NCBI GenBank assembly: GCA_023974075.1
Contig: CM043799.1
Coordinates: 9,263,250-9,327,249 of the forward strand
Direction of reading: 5' to 3'
From: Chaenocephalus aceratus
Taxonomy: Eukaryota; Chordata; Actinopteri; Perciformes; Channichthyidae
DNA length: 64,000 nucleotides
Position numbers and translations under genes: made by a program. Shown in pieces: positions 23,993 to 33,786 of this stretch; within the stretch, counting starts at the first letter, position 1; each line of letters opens with the position of its first letter. The notes under the pieces are model-generated. The model ran no database searches. It was not told the DNA's origin and saw nothing but the letters and a program-made list of their open reading frames with translations.

Positions 23993-24501
23993 TGTAGTGG
24001 ACATTTTCATTATATCCTTATATGCTTAAACCAAATGCTTCTCAAACCATTGTAAAACACCTATATCATTTCCTGAGATGTGCTGTTTTCTTCTCATACT
24101 CTACTTTGGGTTTATTCCCAAGCGCTTCAAGGCCACAGAGCTGATTTGGCTACTGGGTTGAGACTCACACAAAGTCACACAAGAACTTCCCTACTCTGGG
24201 AACCGTTATGCTACCTACCGCTCAAGGACAGGTGTCTAATAACAATATGTGACTGTGTGAAGACAGATTTCTGAACTTCCCACTCTTTCTTGTATATAAG
24301 CTTTGCTACCATATTGTACTGCACACACTCACGCAGACTATCATATACTCTGAATGACCTGTGTCTATTTTTATTGTATCTTATGTATTTGAAGCTTCAA
24401 ATAAATAACCAGAAAGACAACTCTGTCTGATTCACCATTTATTTGTTTTGATCACTTTGACTTGTACTCTCCACAGTGTTGGGTCTCAGATTTCCATAAC
24501 A
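23993..24501 (+). repeat. ERV 5' LTR
   Basis: 509 bp, starting TGTAGTGGAC and ending TTTCCATAACA. A TATA-like TATATAAG lies at 24293-24300 and a poly(A) signal AATAAA at about 24400-24405, giving a normal U3-R-U5 layout. Confidence 0.93.
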
Positions 24502-24503
24502 AT

Positions 24504-24521
24504 TGGCGTGTTCGGCAGGAT
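24504..24521 (+). promoter_or_regulatory. ERV primer binding site, tRNA-Ser-like
   Basis: TGGCGTGTTCGGCAGGAT begins two bases after the LTR. By my recollection it pairs with the 3' end of vertebrate tRNA-Ser (AGA/TGA type) at 16 of 18 positions, the mismatches being in the middle. No other tRNA fitted as well. Confidence 0.6.
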
Positions 24522-24958
24522 CTCTGCAAGTTCGATTGGGGACACCTACGGACGCTGGTGGTCGCTCCAGGATCCTCGGATTCTCCTCTACCTCGACAGA
24601 AACCGTACGGGACGAGAGGACCAGCGCCGGGGGTGGAACCGATTGACTTCACGAGATCCAACGAACTCAAAAGGCTTTCAATACTTGGTGAGATGTACAG
24701 TGTCTAAATTGTTTAAAGTTAAACGTAATTAAACTCCATGACATTTATGAGAAGGACTGCTCGAAAGTAGGATATTTGGGATATCCGTCGTGATTTGGGA
24801 TTACGATCAGTTTTTGTGTGATTTGTACTGAGAAACAAATATCACATCATCAACGGATTAAAAAATAGTGTTTTGCTAACACAGGGTGTTTTGGTAACAC
24901 TTAAAGACTTTGTTATGGGAGCAAAGCAAGTGTTTTTGTAATACATAAAGACTTTGTT

Positions 24959-26200
24959 ATGGGAGCAAAGCAGGGTAGGGGGTTTGTACACCCTCCTGAG
25001 GGTCCGATTGTGGATGTCATGCGAGCAAAACATGGTGAGGACAGTCTGTCTAAATTAAATATATGGACGGAAATGTTCGGATTTCCTAAGGGAGGTTCTT
25101 TGAGTAAATTAAAAATCAAAAACCTGGGAGATAAATTACAAGAGTATGGAGATGGAATGAAAAAGAAGAGTACAATTAAAGTAAAAGACACTCATAGAAA
25201 GTGTTTAAAATAGTGGGAGGATGAAGCAGAGTGCCGTGAAAGAAGGCAATTGGCCGCAGCAATACAAAAAATACAGGCTGACGATGAGGGTGATAAAAAA
25301 GAGAAAAAGGGTTTCGTGTTACCCCCCCCAATATAAACCACATACTTCCCTTTATCCTCTGTTTTCAGGCGTGGTGGACCCTCTCCTCGACTATGGATTT
25401 CCATTCCCCCCCCCCCCCCCCCGTCTGCTACCTGCTGAGGAGGCTTCTGGAGGGGCTGCTGATGCTGAACCAGAGGTCAACATACCAGCCGCCGCCGGAG
25501 CAGTGAGCAGAGACGAAGAGAGACAGAGAAAAGAAAATGAAGAAGAAGAAGCAAAACTGAAAAAGATCCATGACAAGATAGAGAAAAAGAGAAGAAAAGA
25601 GACGCGAAGAAAGCTAAACTCTACAGAAAATAACACCTCCGCGGAAAGGAGGGCAACCAGAGCGACCAGGAGGACGAAGAGCTTAATCTCGTCTTGCCTA
25701 TGATCCAGGTGGCCGGACATAATGGTCCGTCAGTGGTCTACCGCCCATGGACCATAGCAGAGATGAAGGAGATATCAAGAGATCACCTGCCAGATGTTGA
25801 GTTAGGAGGTGCTAAATTCGCTGCAGCACTCCTCATGTTCTGTAGACAATTCTCCCCCACCATGCCGGAGATAAAGAAATTGTTGACTCTGAGAATGGGT
25901 CCGACACACGTCAGCCACGTCACCGAAATACTGGGAGGTCAACAGCAAATGAGAAACACCGAGTGGGACCATGCCCTGAACGTTACCTACCGCGATGCTT
26001 TGGCCAACCTCGAGACCGCAATAACTACAAAGTTCCCCGCCAAAGTCGACATGTCAAGAATCTATGCATGCAAGCAGAACCCGGAGGAAACAGTAAATGA
26101 CTATTACCACTGCTTAGAACAAGTGTTCATCGAGAACAGCGGCATTATTAAACACGAGGCCGATCGGATAAATCGGACCATAACAAAGACAATTCTTTAA
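24959..26200 (+). pseudogene. gag: ERV gag (matrix to capsid), broken
   Basis: Gag would form the virion core. The frame starts MGAKQG, a plausible myristoylation signal, and is open to an in-frame TAG at 25211-25213. A frame change follows at a run of eight C (25322-25329). The proline-rich stretch FPFPPPPPRLLP (about 25400-25435) and a strongly charged coiled-coil-like region (about 25505-25620) come next. Another frame change near 25640 leads into the capsid segment from about 25694, with VYRPWTIAEMKEIS at its start and a major-homology-region-like NPEETVNDYYHCLEQVF at about 26080-26130. The capsid frame ends at TAA 26198-26200. No CCHC nucleocapsid knuckle is found afterwards. Confidence 0.8.
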
Positions 26201-26300
26201 ACTGACAGTCGAAGGAGGGAGTGGGGGAGGAAGGAATTCGGTCGGGGGAGACGGAACCCATGCCAGCAGCATCAAAGCAGGGAAGTGACACACACACATC

Positions 26301-26795
26301 ATGCAGGCTATTGAGAAATTGGAAGATTTAGAGAAAATGTCTGTAATTAAAAAGGGTACATATTTGAAATATGACACGGAAAAAGCAAAGCAGAAATGTC
26401 CCACACTGACTTTAGCTATCATGGGTGTTAATGTTACACCCATGCCAGATTGCAAATTTAGTGGAAGATTTATTCACTCAATAGGAGCAGCTGGGGTAAC
26501 TGTGAAGGAGAAGTTTTCGATACCACTTCAGTGTAAAGATAACGGTGATGACAGTCATCCATTTCCCACATCAGTCAAACACAGTTTTCTTTTATCATCT
26601 GTCTGCCCAATACATTTACTGGGACGAGATCTGATTCTCCGGTTCGGCTTAGACCTCATTTCCACAAATGAGGGACTCAAAGTCCGACTACCAACTCCAT
26701 TGATGGTTCAAAACCCCACATTTGATGATAAAGATCTGTTGAATGTGTACCAATGGCTGTTGACAACTCCGATTCTCAGGAGTTGTTGCGTTTGA
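26301..26795 (+). pseudogene. pro: ERV protease remnant lacking the catalytic triad
   Basis: The open frame shows the start of a retropepsin fold (CPTLTLAIMGVNV), then the flap region (IHSIGAAGVTVKEKFSIPLQ, about 26480-26540) and the C-terminal signature CPIHLLGRDLILRFGLDLIS (about 26605-26665). The D-T/S-G catalytic segment expected between the first two blocks is absent, which suggests a loss of roughly 15-20 codons. The frame changes near 26760 before RT. The enzyme could not have been active. Confidence 0.75.
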
Positions 26796-29700
26796 CTCAT
26801 CAACGTGTTTTTCCACCTGCTGTGTTCATGGAAACATCTCATTTGCATTGTACTGCTAACGTTGTTGATGATGATGCATGTAGATACTATGATGAGAGTT
26901 TTCTGCTGGAATGTTTGAATGATGAGATCATGCTTAAAACTATGTATTGGAATTCGCTGTGTAGTGCTATCTCTGTTAGACTCACAGCCGCACAACACAA
27001 GCTGTATCAAATCCCAGGGGCGGTCCCACACATTTCACTAGCCAGGGGGCCCACTGATAGATGGAGAGATTTGGGTCCAATCGTTAAAGACTGGGAATCT
27101 AGTACTGATTGGACTAGCACAGACGACCCGTTGATTGAGTATTCCCCATCACATGACGTGTTTAAGTACAGCATTGACTGCTCAGTTCATGTACTGCGTT
27201 CTCTGACTCTCACAGGCAATGATGACTATGTTAACCCCGTTGCTGGCCCATCTGGCCCGGAGTTCTCATTTTTCAGTCATATTTCTGAGCTCCCTGACGC
27301 GCTAAAAAGAGTGCCTCAAACACTGTGGGCAGCTCACAAATATGACGTAGGTTTAATCCGCTCTGCGGAGCCGGTGGTTATCACTCCTAAGTCCACGTTC
27401 CGTTCAAATCAACCCCAGTACCCATTGAAACGTGAAGCTGTTGATGGCATTCGACCAGTGTTTACCTCTCTGCTTAAACAAGGGGTCATTATTCCGTGTA
27501 ACGATTCCCCGGTCCACACTCCAGTCAAAAAGATCAGAGACAAACCTCCTGACGAATGGAGATTTGTCCAGGATTTACGAGCTGTAAATGCAGCAGTGCA
27601 CGCCCGCGCACCGCTGGTCCCAAATCCTTATCTGATTATTTCCCAAGTTCCAGCCTCCGCAGCATTTTTTACTGTCATCGACCTCTCAAATGCATTTTTC
27701 AGTGTCCCTGTACACAAAGACAGCCAATTCTGGTTTGCATTTTAATATGACGGTAAACCTTACACATTCACACGTTTGTGTCAAGGCTACTGTGAGTCTC
27801 CTACTGTGTACAACCAGGCATTGTGTACAAGTTTGGCCTCTCTACAAGTTTCTAAAGGCACGGCTCTCATCCAGTATGTTGATGACCTCATGATTTGCGC
27901 AACCACAGCAGAACAGTGTGAAGCTGATACTATTGCTTTGTTAATGCATCTCGCACCCGAAGGCCATAAGGCCAGTTTGTCTAAACTCCAATATGTACAA
28001 AGAACAGTTACATTTTTGGGTCATGTCATTTCAGGAGAGGGGAAAACGCTTTCAGATAAGCGTATTGCATCATTGGCTGCTCTGCCAAAACATGTCACTA
28101 AGCGACAGATGATGTCATTTTTGGGTTTTTGTTCATACTGCAGGTCATTCATTCCAAACTATTCTCCAATCGAGTTGCCACTGCGTACTATCACGTACGT
28201 CACTGGTTTGAAACCTACAGATCATCTTATATGGACACCGGAAGCCGACGAAGCCTTCATTAATATGAAGCTGGCTCTCCAATCCCCACCGACTCTAAGT
28301 GTACCAGATCACACTAAACCTTTCACTCAGGCAGTGGATGAACAACATGGGTGTATGTCCTCAGTTCTACTGCAGGATCATGGAGGAAAACAGAGGCCTG
28401 TGGCCTATTTCTCCTCCAAGCTAGATCCTGTAGCTGCTGGCCTGCCTAAATGTCTACGTGCAGTGGCTGCTGCTGAGAAAGCGCTCAACTCCTCACGTGA
28501 CATTGTGAGATATGCACCTTTGACCCTGTTAGTTCCACATGCTGTTTCACTCGTCCTCCTTGAACAGAGAACATCACACCTCTCTGCTGCACGTTACCTT
28601 AGGTATCACACATGCCTGTTAGACATGCCTAATGTTTATGTCAAGCGATGTAACACTCTGAATCCAGCGTCTCTTATGCCTTTGCCTGAAGACGGGGACG
28701 AACACGACTGTGTTGCCGTACTTTCCATTGTGTGCACACCTAGACCGGACTTAAAAGACGTTCCTCTGACCAACGCTGACCTCATTTTGTATGTTGATGG
28801 GTCTGCCTCTCGCGACCAAGGGGGCACTAATCGGGTGGGTTTTTCTGTTGTTTCAGATTCTGCTGTACTCCGTTGTGGACCAATTCCATGTCACCTATCA
28901 GCACAAGCAGCAGAGCTCATCGCACTAACTGAAGCCTGCACGTTTGCAGAAGGCAAAACCGTGACTATTTACACTGACTCACGCTATGCCTTCGGGGTAG
29001 TACACGATTTTGGGGCTATTTGGAAGTGTAGACAATTCCTGAAATCTGATGGCAAACCAGTACTTAACCATGTACTGGTTGCAGGCTTACTAGACGCCAT
29101 TCTGCTCCCATCTGAAGTTGCAGTCTGTAAATGTGCCGCACACGCAAGCAGTACAGACCCAGTTTCCCTAGGAAATGCGTCTGCTGACTCAGCCGCAAAG
29201 GCAGCTGCTCTGATTCCTCTCACACCTCACGCACACTCATTTGTTAAAATCCCTGTCTCCTCCTTCACTGACAAAATGTCATCACTGACTTCCATGCAGC
29301 AGCTAGCTACGCCAGTTGAGAAGGCTCAATGGAAGGCTGCTGGGGCTGTTTTTGACCCAACCTCCAGCATCTGGGTTGGTCCAAATTCCAATCCATGTCT
29401 CCCAAGTAATTTTTTCCCTCATTTCGCTAAGTTGACACATGGGTTGGATCATGTGTCAAAAGGGGGGATGTTAGAGTCTATCAATCAGGAGTGGTTCACA
29501 AGGGGGTTCACAGTAACAGCTCAAAAGCACTGTGAAGCATGCCTAATTTGCATTATGCAAAATTCTGGTAGACCAATAAAGGTTACAGGACCCGGATCAC
29601 ATCCACCTCCCACCAGGCCATTTGAGCACCTAATGCTGGATTTCATTGAGCTTAGCCCATCAGAGGGTAAGAAGCACTGTCTAGTGGTGGTTGACATGTG

Positions 29701-30424
29701 GTCCAAATGGGTTGAAGCTTTCCCAGTAAAAGCACAGACAGCAAATGCTGTGGCAAAGGCACTACTGAGGGAAATCATTCCTAGATGGGGACTACCAGAC
29801 AAAATTTCTAGCAACAACGGTTCACATTTTGCTAATGAGGCCATTACGCAGATAGGAGAATACATGGGCATGGACATCAGAAAGCATTGTGCTTATCATC
29901 CACAGAGTGGGGGTGGGGTGGAAAGAGAGAACGGCACAATAAAAAACAAACTAGCAAAATGCTGTGTAGACACAGGTCTATCATGGACACAAGCTCTGCC
30001 CATTGTGCTGATGTACATGCGGATGCGGAAAAGAACACGGAGTCAACTCAGCCCATTTGAAATCCTTTTTGGGGCTCCTCCACAGATTGGACTCAAGGCT
30101 CCAGGATGTCCTCTTCCCTCCACAACTTTGTGTGAGGATGCTATGTTGTCATATTGTGTTAACCTATCATCCACTTTAGCAGACATCCGACGTCAGGTAT
30201 CCGCAGCCTTGCCTACCCCTGCCACTGGTCCACTTCACCATCTCCAACCCGGCGACTTCGTGCTGATCAAGGATTTCCGGAGAAAGAGCTGGAAATCCAA
30301 TCGTTGGCAAGGTCCCTACCAGGTGCTTCTCGTCACCCAGACAGCGGTCAAGGTCGCTGAGAGAGCTACGTGGGTCCACGCCAGCCACTGCAAGGTCGTA
30401 GTCATAGGAAAGGAGAAACGGTAG
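26753..30424 (+). pseudogene. pol: ERV pol: reverse transcriptase, RNase H, integrase
   Basis: Order: RT fingers (LIRSAEPVVITPK, WRFVQDLRAVN, FTVIDLSNAFFSVPVH), an in-frame TAA at 27743-27745, then RTF LCQGYCESPT and the catalytic YVDD at 27875-27886. RNase H follows (LYVDGSAS at about 28785, IYTDSRYA at about 28968). The integrase zinc domain has H-x3-H near 29438 and C-x2-C at 29531. The catalytic core has D at 29639 and E at 29921, but Asn at 29813-29815 where the second catalytic Asp is expected. The GPY/F module (WQGPYQVLL) is near 30306, and the final stop is at 30422-30424. Apart from the one stop, the frame is open for about 1220 codons. Confidence 0.9.
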
Positions 30425-30429
30425 AAGCA

Positions 30430-30577
30430 GACGACAACAAGTGACGTGTCCAAGTCACCAACAGAAGACGACAACAAGTGACGTGTCCTAGTCACCAATG
30501 GAAGACGACAACAAGTGACGTGTCATAGTCACCAACGGAAGACGACAACAAGTGACGTGTCCTAGTCACCAACAGCA
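30430..30577 (+). repeat. Four tandem copies of a 37-bp unit between pol and env
   Basis: Units start at 30430, 30467, 30504 and 30541. Each contains GACGACAACAAGTGACGTGT followed by a CTAGTCACCAA-like segment, with one to three substitutions between copies. Each has TGACGTG, a CREB/ATF-like half site. The array lies right after the pol stop and ahead of the env ATG. Confidence 0.9.
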
Positions 30578-30743
30578 CCACACTTGCACTACATACACCA
30601 AAACACACTACACACAAGGTGTCACGAGCGAGTGCCAGCTGAGCGGTTCCATATGCTCTCTGGTTTCTCGTTTGTGTTATCGGTGTGGGGAGTCTGACTG
30701 TCCGTGTCACAAAATCGACCGAGGGAATACACACACACACCCC

Positions 30744-32906
30744 ATGGAACATTTCCCCCTCGTGATGAGGGCTCGCCTGGAGAGACGACAACGCAACTGT
30801 GAGCAATGTGAATACTACTGGAGAGCCTGGACAATCATAGAATGGTTCCTCTGCATACTTGCCATGATAGTTGTGTTAGGACTAGTCCTATATTTTATGT
30901 ATCCATGGTCAGCATACAGCATGTCAGCCAAAATCGAGGTATCTAAGAGGTACATGGGGAAAGCAGGGCGAAAAGCAGGGCGAACCACATGGGTCGAGGG
31001 GCTGGTCAAGACAGGGATTGGTAACATTACTCTATGGGATGGGGAAGATAGCACAGTGCAGTTAGACCCGTGCGACTACATGCATTGCCCCGACCCTAAG
31101 AAACTGAGGTGGGCAGACGCCTACATATGCTATGTCGAGAGTGACAGTCACACCGCCACTCACTGCTCGGGGGGCTGGACTTTTGTTTTATGGACCACCG
31201 CGCACACCGATTGGGGTTATACCTTATGGGACGACAAAACAAACATCAAAGGGAGATTGTCTATCTCCAAGGTCAATTCATCGAGCCCCGTTATCCTGTT
31301 GCAACTATAGGCTGCCCAGATATCAGACAAGGGTTATTATGTTGTCTGTATGTATGTATCCGGCGCCGACCCGTGTGGCACATTTTACATAGACATCGCG
31401 CCCAAAACTCAGACCCCCGAAAAGGGTAAGCAACCTTTGACGCCACTATTGACATCCATAGGTACATCTACATTTAATCTATACATAGGCGATAACGACC
31501 ATAGCAACATTGATGTGGGTCAGACCAGTAATGGGATCACCGGTAACGTCTGGTGGCACACTCTGAGATCATTCTTGCAGGCTGCAGGACAAAATGGGTC
31601 ATGTTATGCATGCACCCTTTTCCCCCAGGACTCATCAATGTCCGTGCCAGTTCGTCCGCGCTGTCTGACCCAGGTTGAACACCTCTGCGCGTTTATGGCT
31701 CTGACGAGGCCCATCAAGGGTGAAGACCGCGTAACCGAGTGGCGTTATGCTAGGAAGCTTCCCCCACCATGCAGTAATCAGTCTAACTCCTCTTTACGTG
31801 CATCCACGTTTGATACCACATACGCAAAGTACCAACCCGTCAGCCATGTGCACCCCAGTCATTTGAGAGGGATGAAACACAGCCTCTGCATCCAGAGAGT
31901 GTACCACAAAACGTCTCTTACACCACCTTATTTTTTCCTAGGCACTACTACTGGTTGTACTCGTATCCTACGGAACACGTGCAGTTACGGTGCTTACAAA
32001 ATCTCGTATTGTCACATATCTGGTGCCCCTGGAAGAATCCTTTCTAACGTAGCATTCCCTGATGTTAACCATATTTCCCTCCAACTGGCCTGGCCCAGTG
32101 ATGCTGGGTTTAGCGCGCCACAAGATTACGTTTGGTTGTGCGGCGACAAGCTCTATCAAGTTCTGGCTCCCCTCTGGATAGGTACATGCACTCTAGTGGA
32201 TTTGAATCCAGCAGTCACTGTCCTCACCTCCTTAATGTACACGACACATCATTACCCAGAGTTCCAACACCCCGACCACCACAAGGTAAAAAGAGATCTG
32301 ACGTCCGCTGGAGCTAAATTCATGGGCGGCCTGTTCCCATGGTGGGGTACATTAAACAATGCCCATAAAATAGATACCTTACACGTCCGGCTAGAGAATC
32401 TGACTTACGAGACGACGCAAGACTTCCAGGCATTGCCCCCATTCATAATAGCCTCTAGGAACATGCTCATGCAGCACCAATTTGCTCTTGACCTTTTGTT
32501 CGCCTCAAAGGGTGGCCTGTGTCATGTGATCGGTGACTTCTGTTGCACTTACATTCCCGACGCTACCAAGAACATCACTGACACCGTGCTGCATCTTAAC
32601 GACCTGTTAGCCGACATGAAAGCGGATGACATATCCAACGCAGGTGGCTGGGACTGGTGGTCCTGGCTTACATCAGGCGGGTGGGAAGCATGGCTGGCTA
32701 GGATAGTTACACCCCTGGCGATCATGTTTGGCCTATTAATCAATTGTACCTGTTTGATTATCCCAATACTGAAGAAATGCGTTTCCAGCATGGTATCCTC
32801 AGCTTTCGTTCAGTATACTGCTATTCCATTACACGACAATCCTTTGCGCCACAGTGAGATAGACCAGCTAGAATCAGAAGAGTCTGATTCCGACACTACA
32901 ATATAA
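30744..32906 (+). pseudogene. env: ERV envelope glycoprotein with one internal stop
   Basis: This would be a 720-codon surface/transmembrane precursor for membrane fusion. From the ATG at 30744: a basic N-terminal tail, a hydrophobic segment at residues 31-53 (signal/anchor), and a surface domain with a TAG at residue 189 (31308-31310). After the stop the same frame continues. A basic cleavage-site-like KVKR lies at residues 514-517 (32283-32294). A CX6CC motif lies at residues 593-601, preceded by the LLFASKGGLC block typical of the immunosuppressive-domain region. A membrane anchor follows at about 652-679, then a cytoplasmic tail of about 40 residues ending at 32906. No other frame break was seen. 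Confidence 0.88.
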
Positions 32907-33082
32907 TCATGTGTATCCTCCTCTCTTATGCTTACATTATATTGGAGTCTGTCCTCCACAAAAACAGCCAGTTTTCTATGATATATTTGTGATGTGTTTA
33001 CTTAAACCAGCGATGGAGTGTATTCATTGATGTGTTATATCAGTCTATCCTGTCATTTGTTTTTGTATTGATCAAGTATGAT
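32907..33082 (+). other. ERV 3' untranslated region
   Basis: Short non-coding AT-rich stretch between env and the polypurine tract. Confidence 0.6.
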
Positions 33083-33095
33083 CCAAAGGGGAGAA
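33083..33095 (+). promoter_or_regulatory. ERV polypurine tract
   Basis: CCAAAGGGGAGAA lies directly against the 3' LTR start (TGTAGTGG at 33096). It is the expected primer site for plus-strand DNA synthesis. Confidence 0.85.
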
Positions 33096-33339
33096 TGTAG
33101 TGGACATTTTTATTATATCCTTATATGCTTAAACCAAATGCTTCTCAAACCATTGTAAAACACCTATATCATTTCCTGAGATGTGCTGTTTTCTTCTCAT
33201 ACTCTACTTTGGGTTTATTCCCAAGCGCTTCAAGGCCACAGAGCTGATTTGGCTACTGGGTTGAGACTCACACAAAGTCACACAAGAACTTCCCTACTCT
33301 GGGAACCGTTATGCTATCTACCGCTCAAGGACAGGTGTA
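33096..33339 (+). repeat. ERV 3' LTR, first part
   Basis: Matches 23993-24236 with two differences (near 33111 and 33316), then is cut by the BEL element after ACAGGTG. The remainder resumes at 40515. Confidence 0.92.
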
Positions 33340-33786
33340 GGTGCCATAACACTACTTAGCTCAAGTTCATTATTTGTATTATCATTATTATTTACGTCAC
33401 CTTTATTTTCTTGTTGAGCACTTCCGGTAATTGCCACATGGGTGTGGTTTGGTTATATAAGTCACCTGGTTGATGTCGAGTGCACATGACAGAGGGTGAG
33501 CTTGTGCTGTCATTTTTTCTGTTGACTTAGTTTGGGAAGCGTGACCGTTTGTCCATTGGGGACTTTGGCTTTTGTTGTGTGTGTTTATTATGCCGTGAGC
33601 GGCGGAAGTTTTGTTATGTGTTGTGCTGTGAGTGGCGGTTGTGCGTGCTTGTTATGCCATGAGCGGCGGAAGTTTTCGAATTGTTTGTTTTGCTGTGGCG
33701 GCCGGGCCCCGCTGGTTTAAGTTTCATACCAGTGAACACTGTCGTGTTACTTGAAATGCTAAGGCACCACACATATTGCATCAAAT
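33337..33786 (+). repeat. BEL 5' LTR (U3 only recognisable) and leader
   Basis: 33337-33525 is identical to the start of the 3' LTR, including TATATAAG. About 60 bases then resemble the 3' LTR only roughly (CGTTTGTCCAT versus CGTTTTTTGTCCAT), preceded by an extra 19 bases. Unrelated GC-rich sequence follows, with four repeats of a GTGAGCGGCGG-like motif (about 33593, 33628, 33659, 33694). No PBS could be assigned. Confidence 0.7.

Noticed and set aside
25391..25720. 109-codon minus-strand ORF
   Set aside because: Antisense of the charged gag segment; serine/phenylalanine-rich translation of AGA repeats.
30430..30577. CRISPR-like array
   Set aside because: The units are contiguous without distinct spacers and lie in an ERV of a vertebrate genome.
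25694..32906. A domesticated host gene in the ERV
   Set aside because: All viral frames carry lesions and the LTRs are nearly identical, so there has been no time for, and no sign of, selection for host use.
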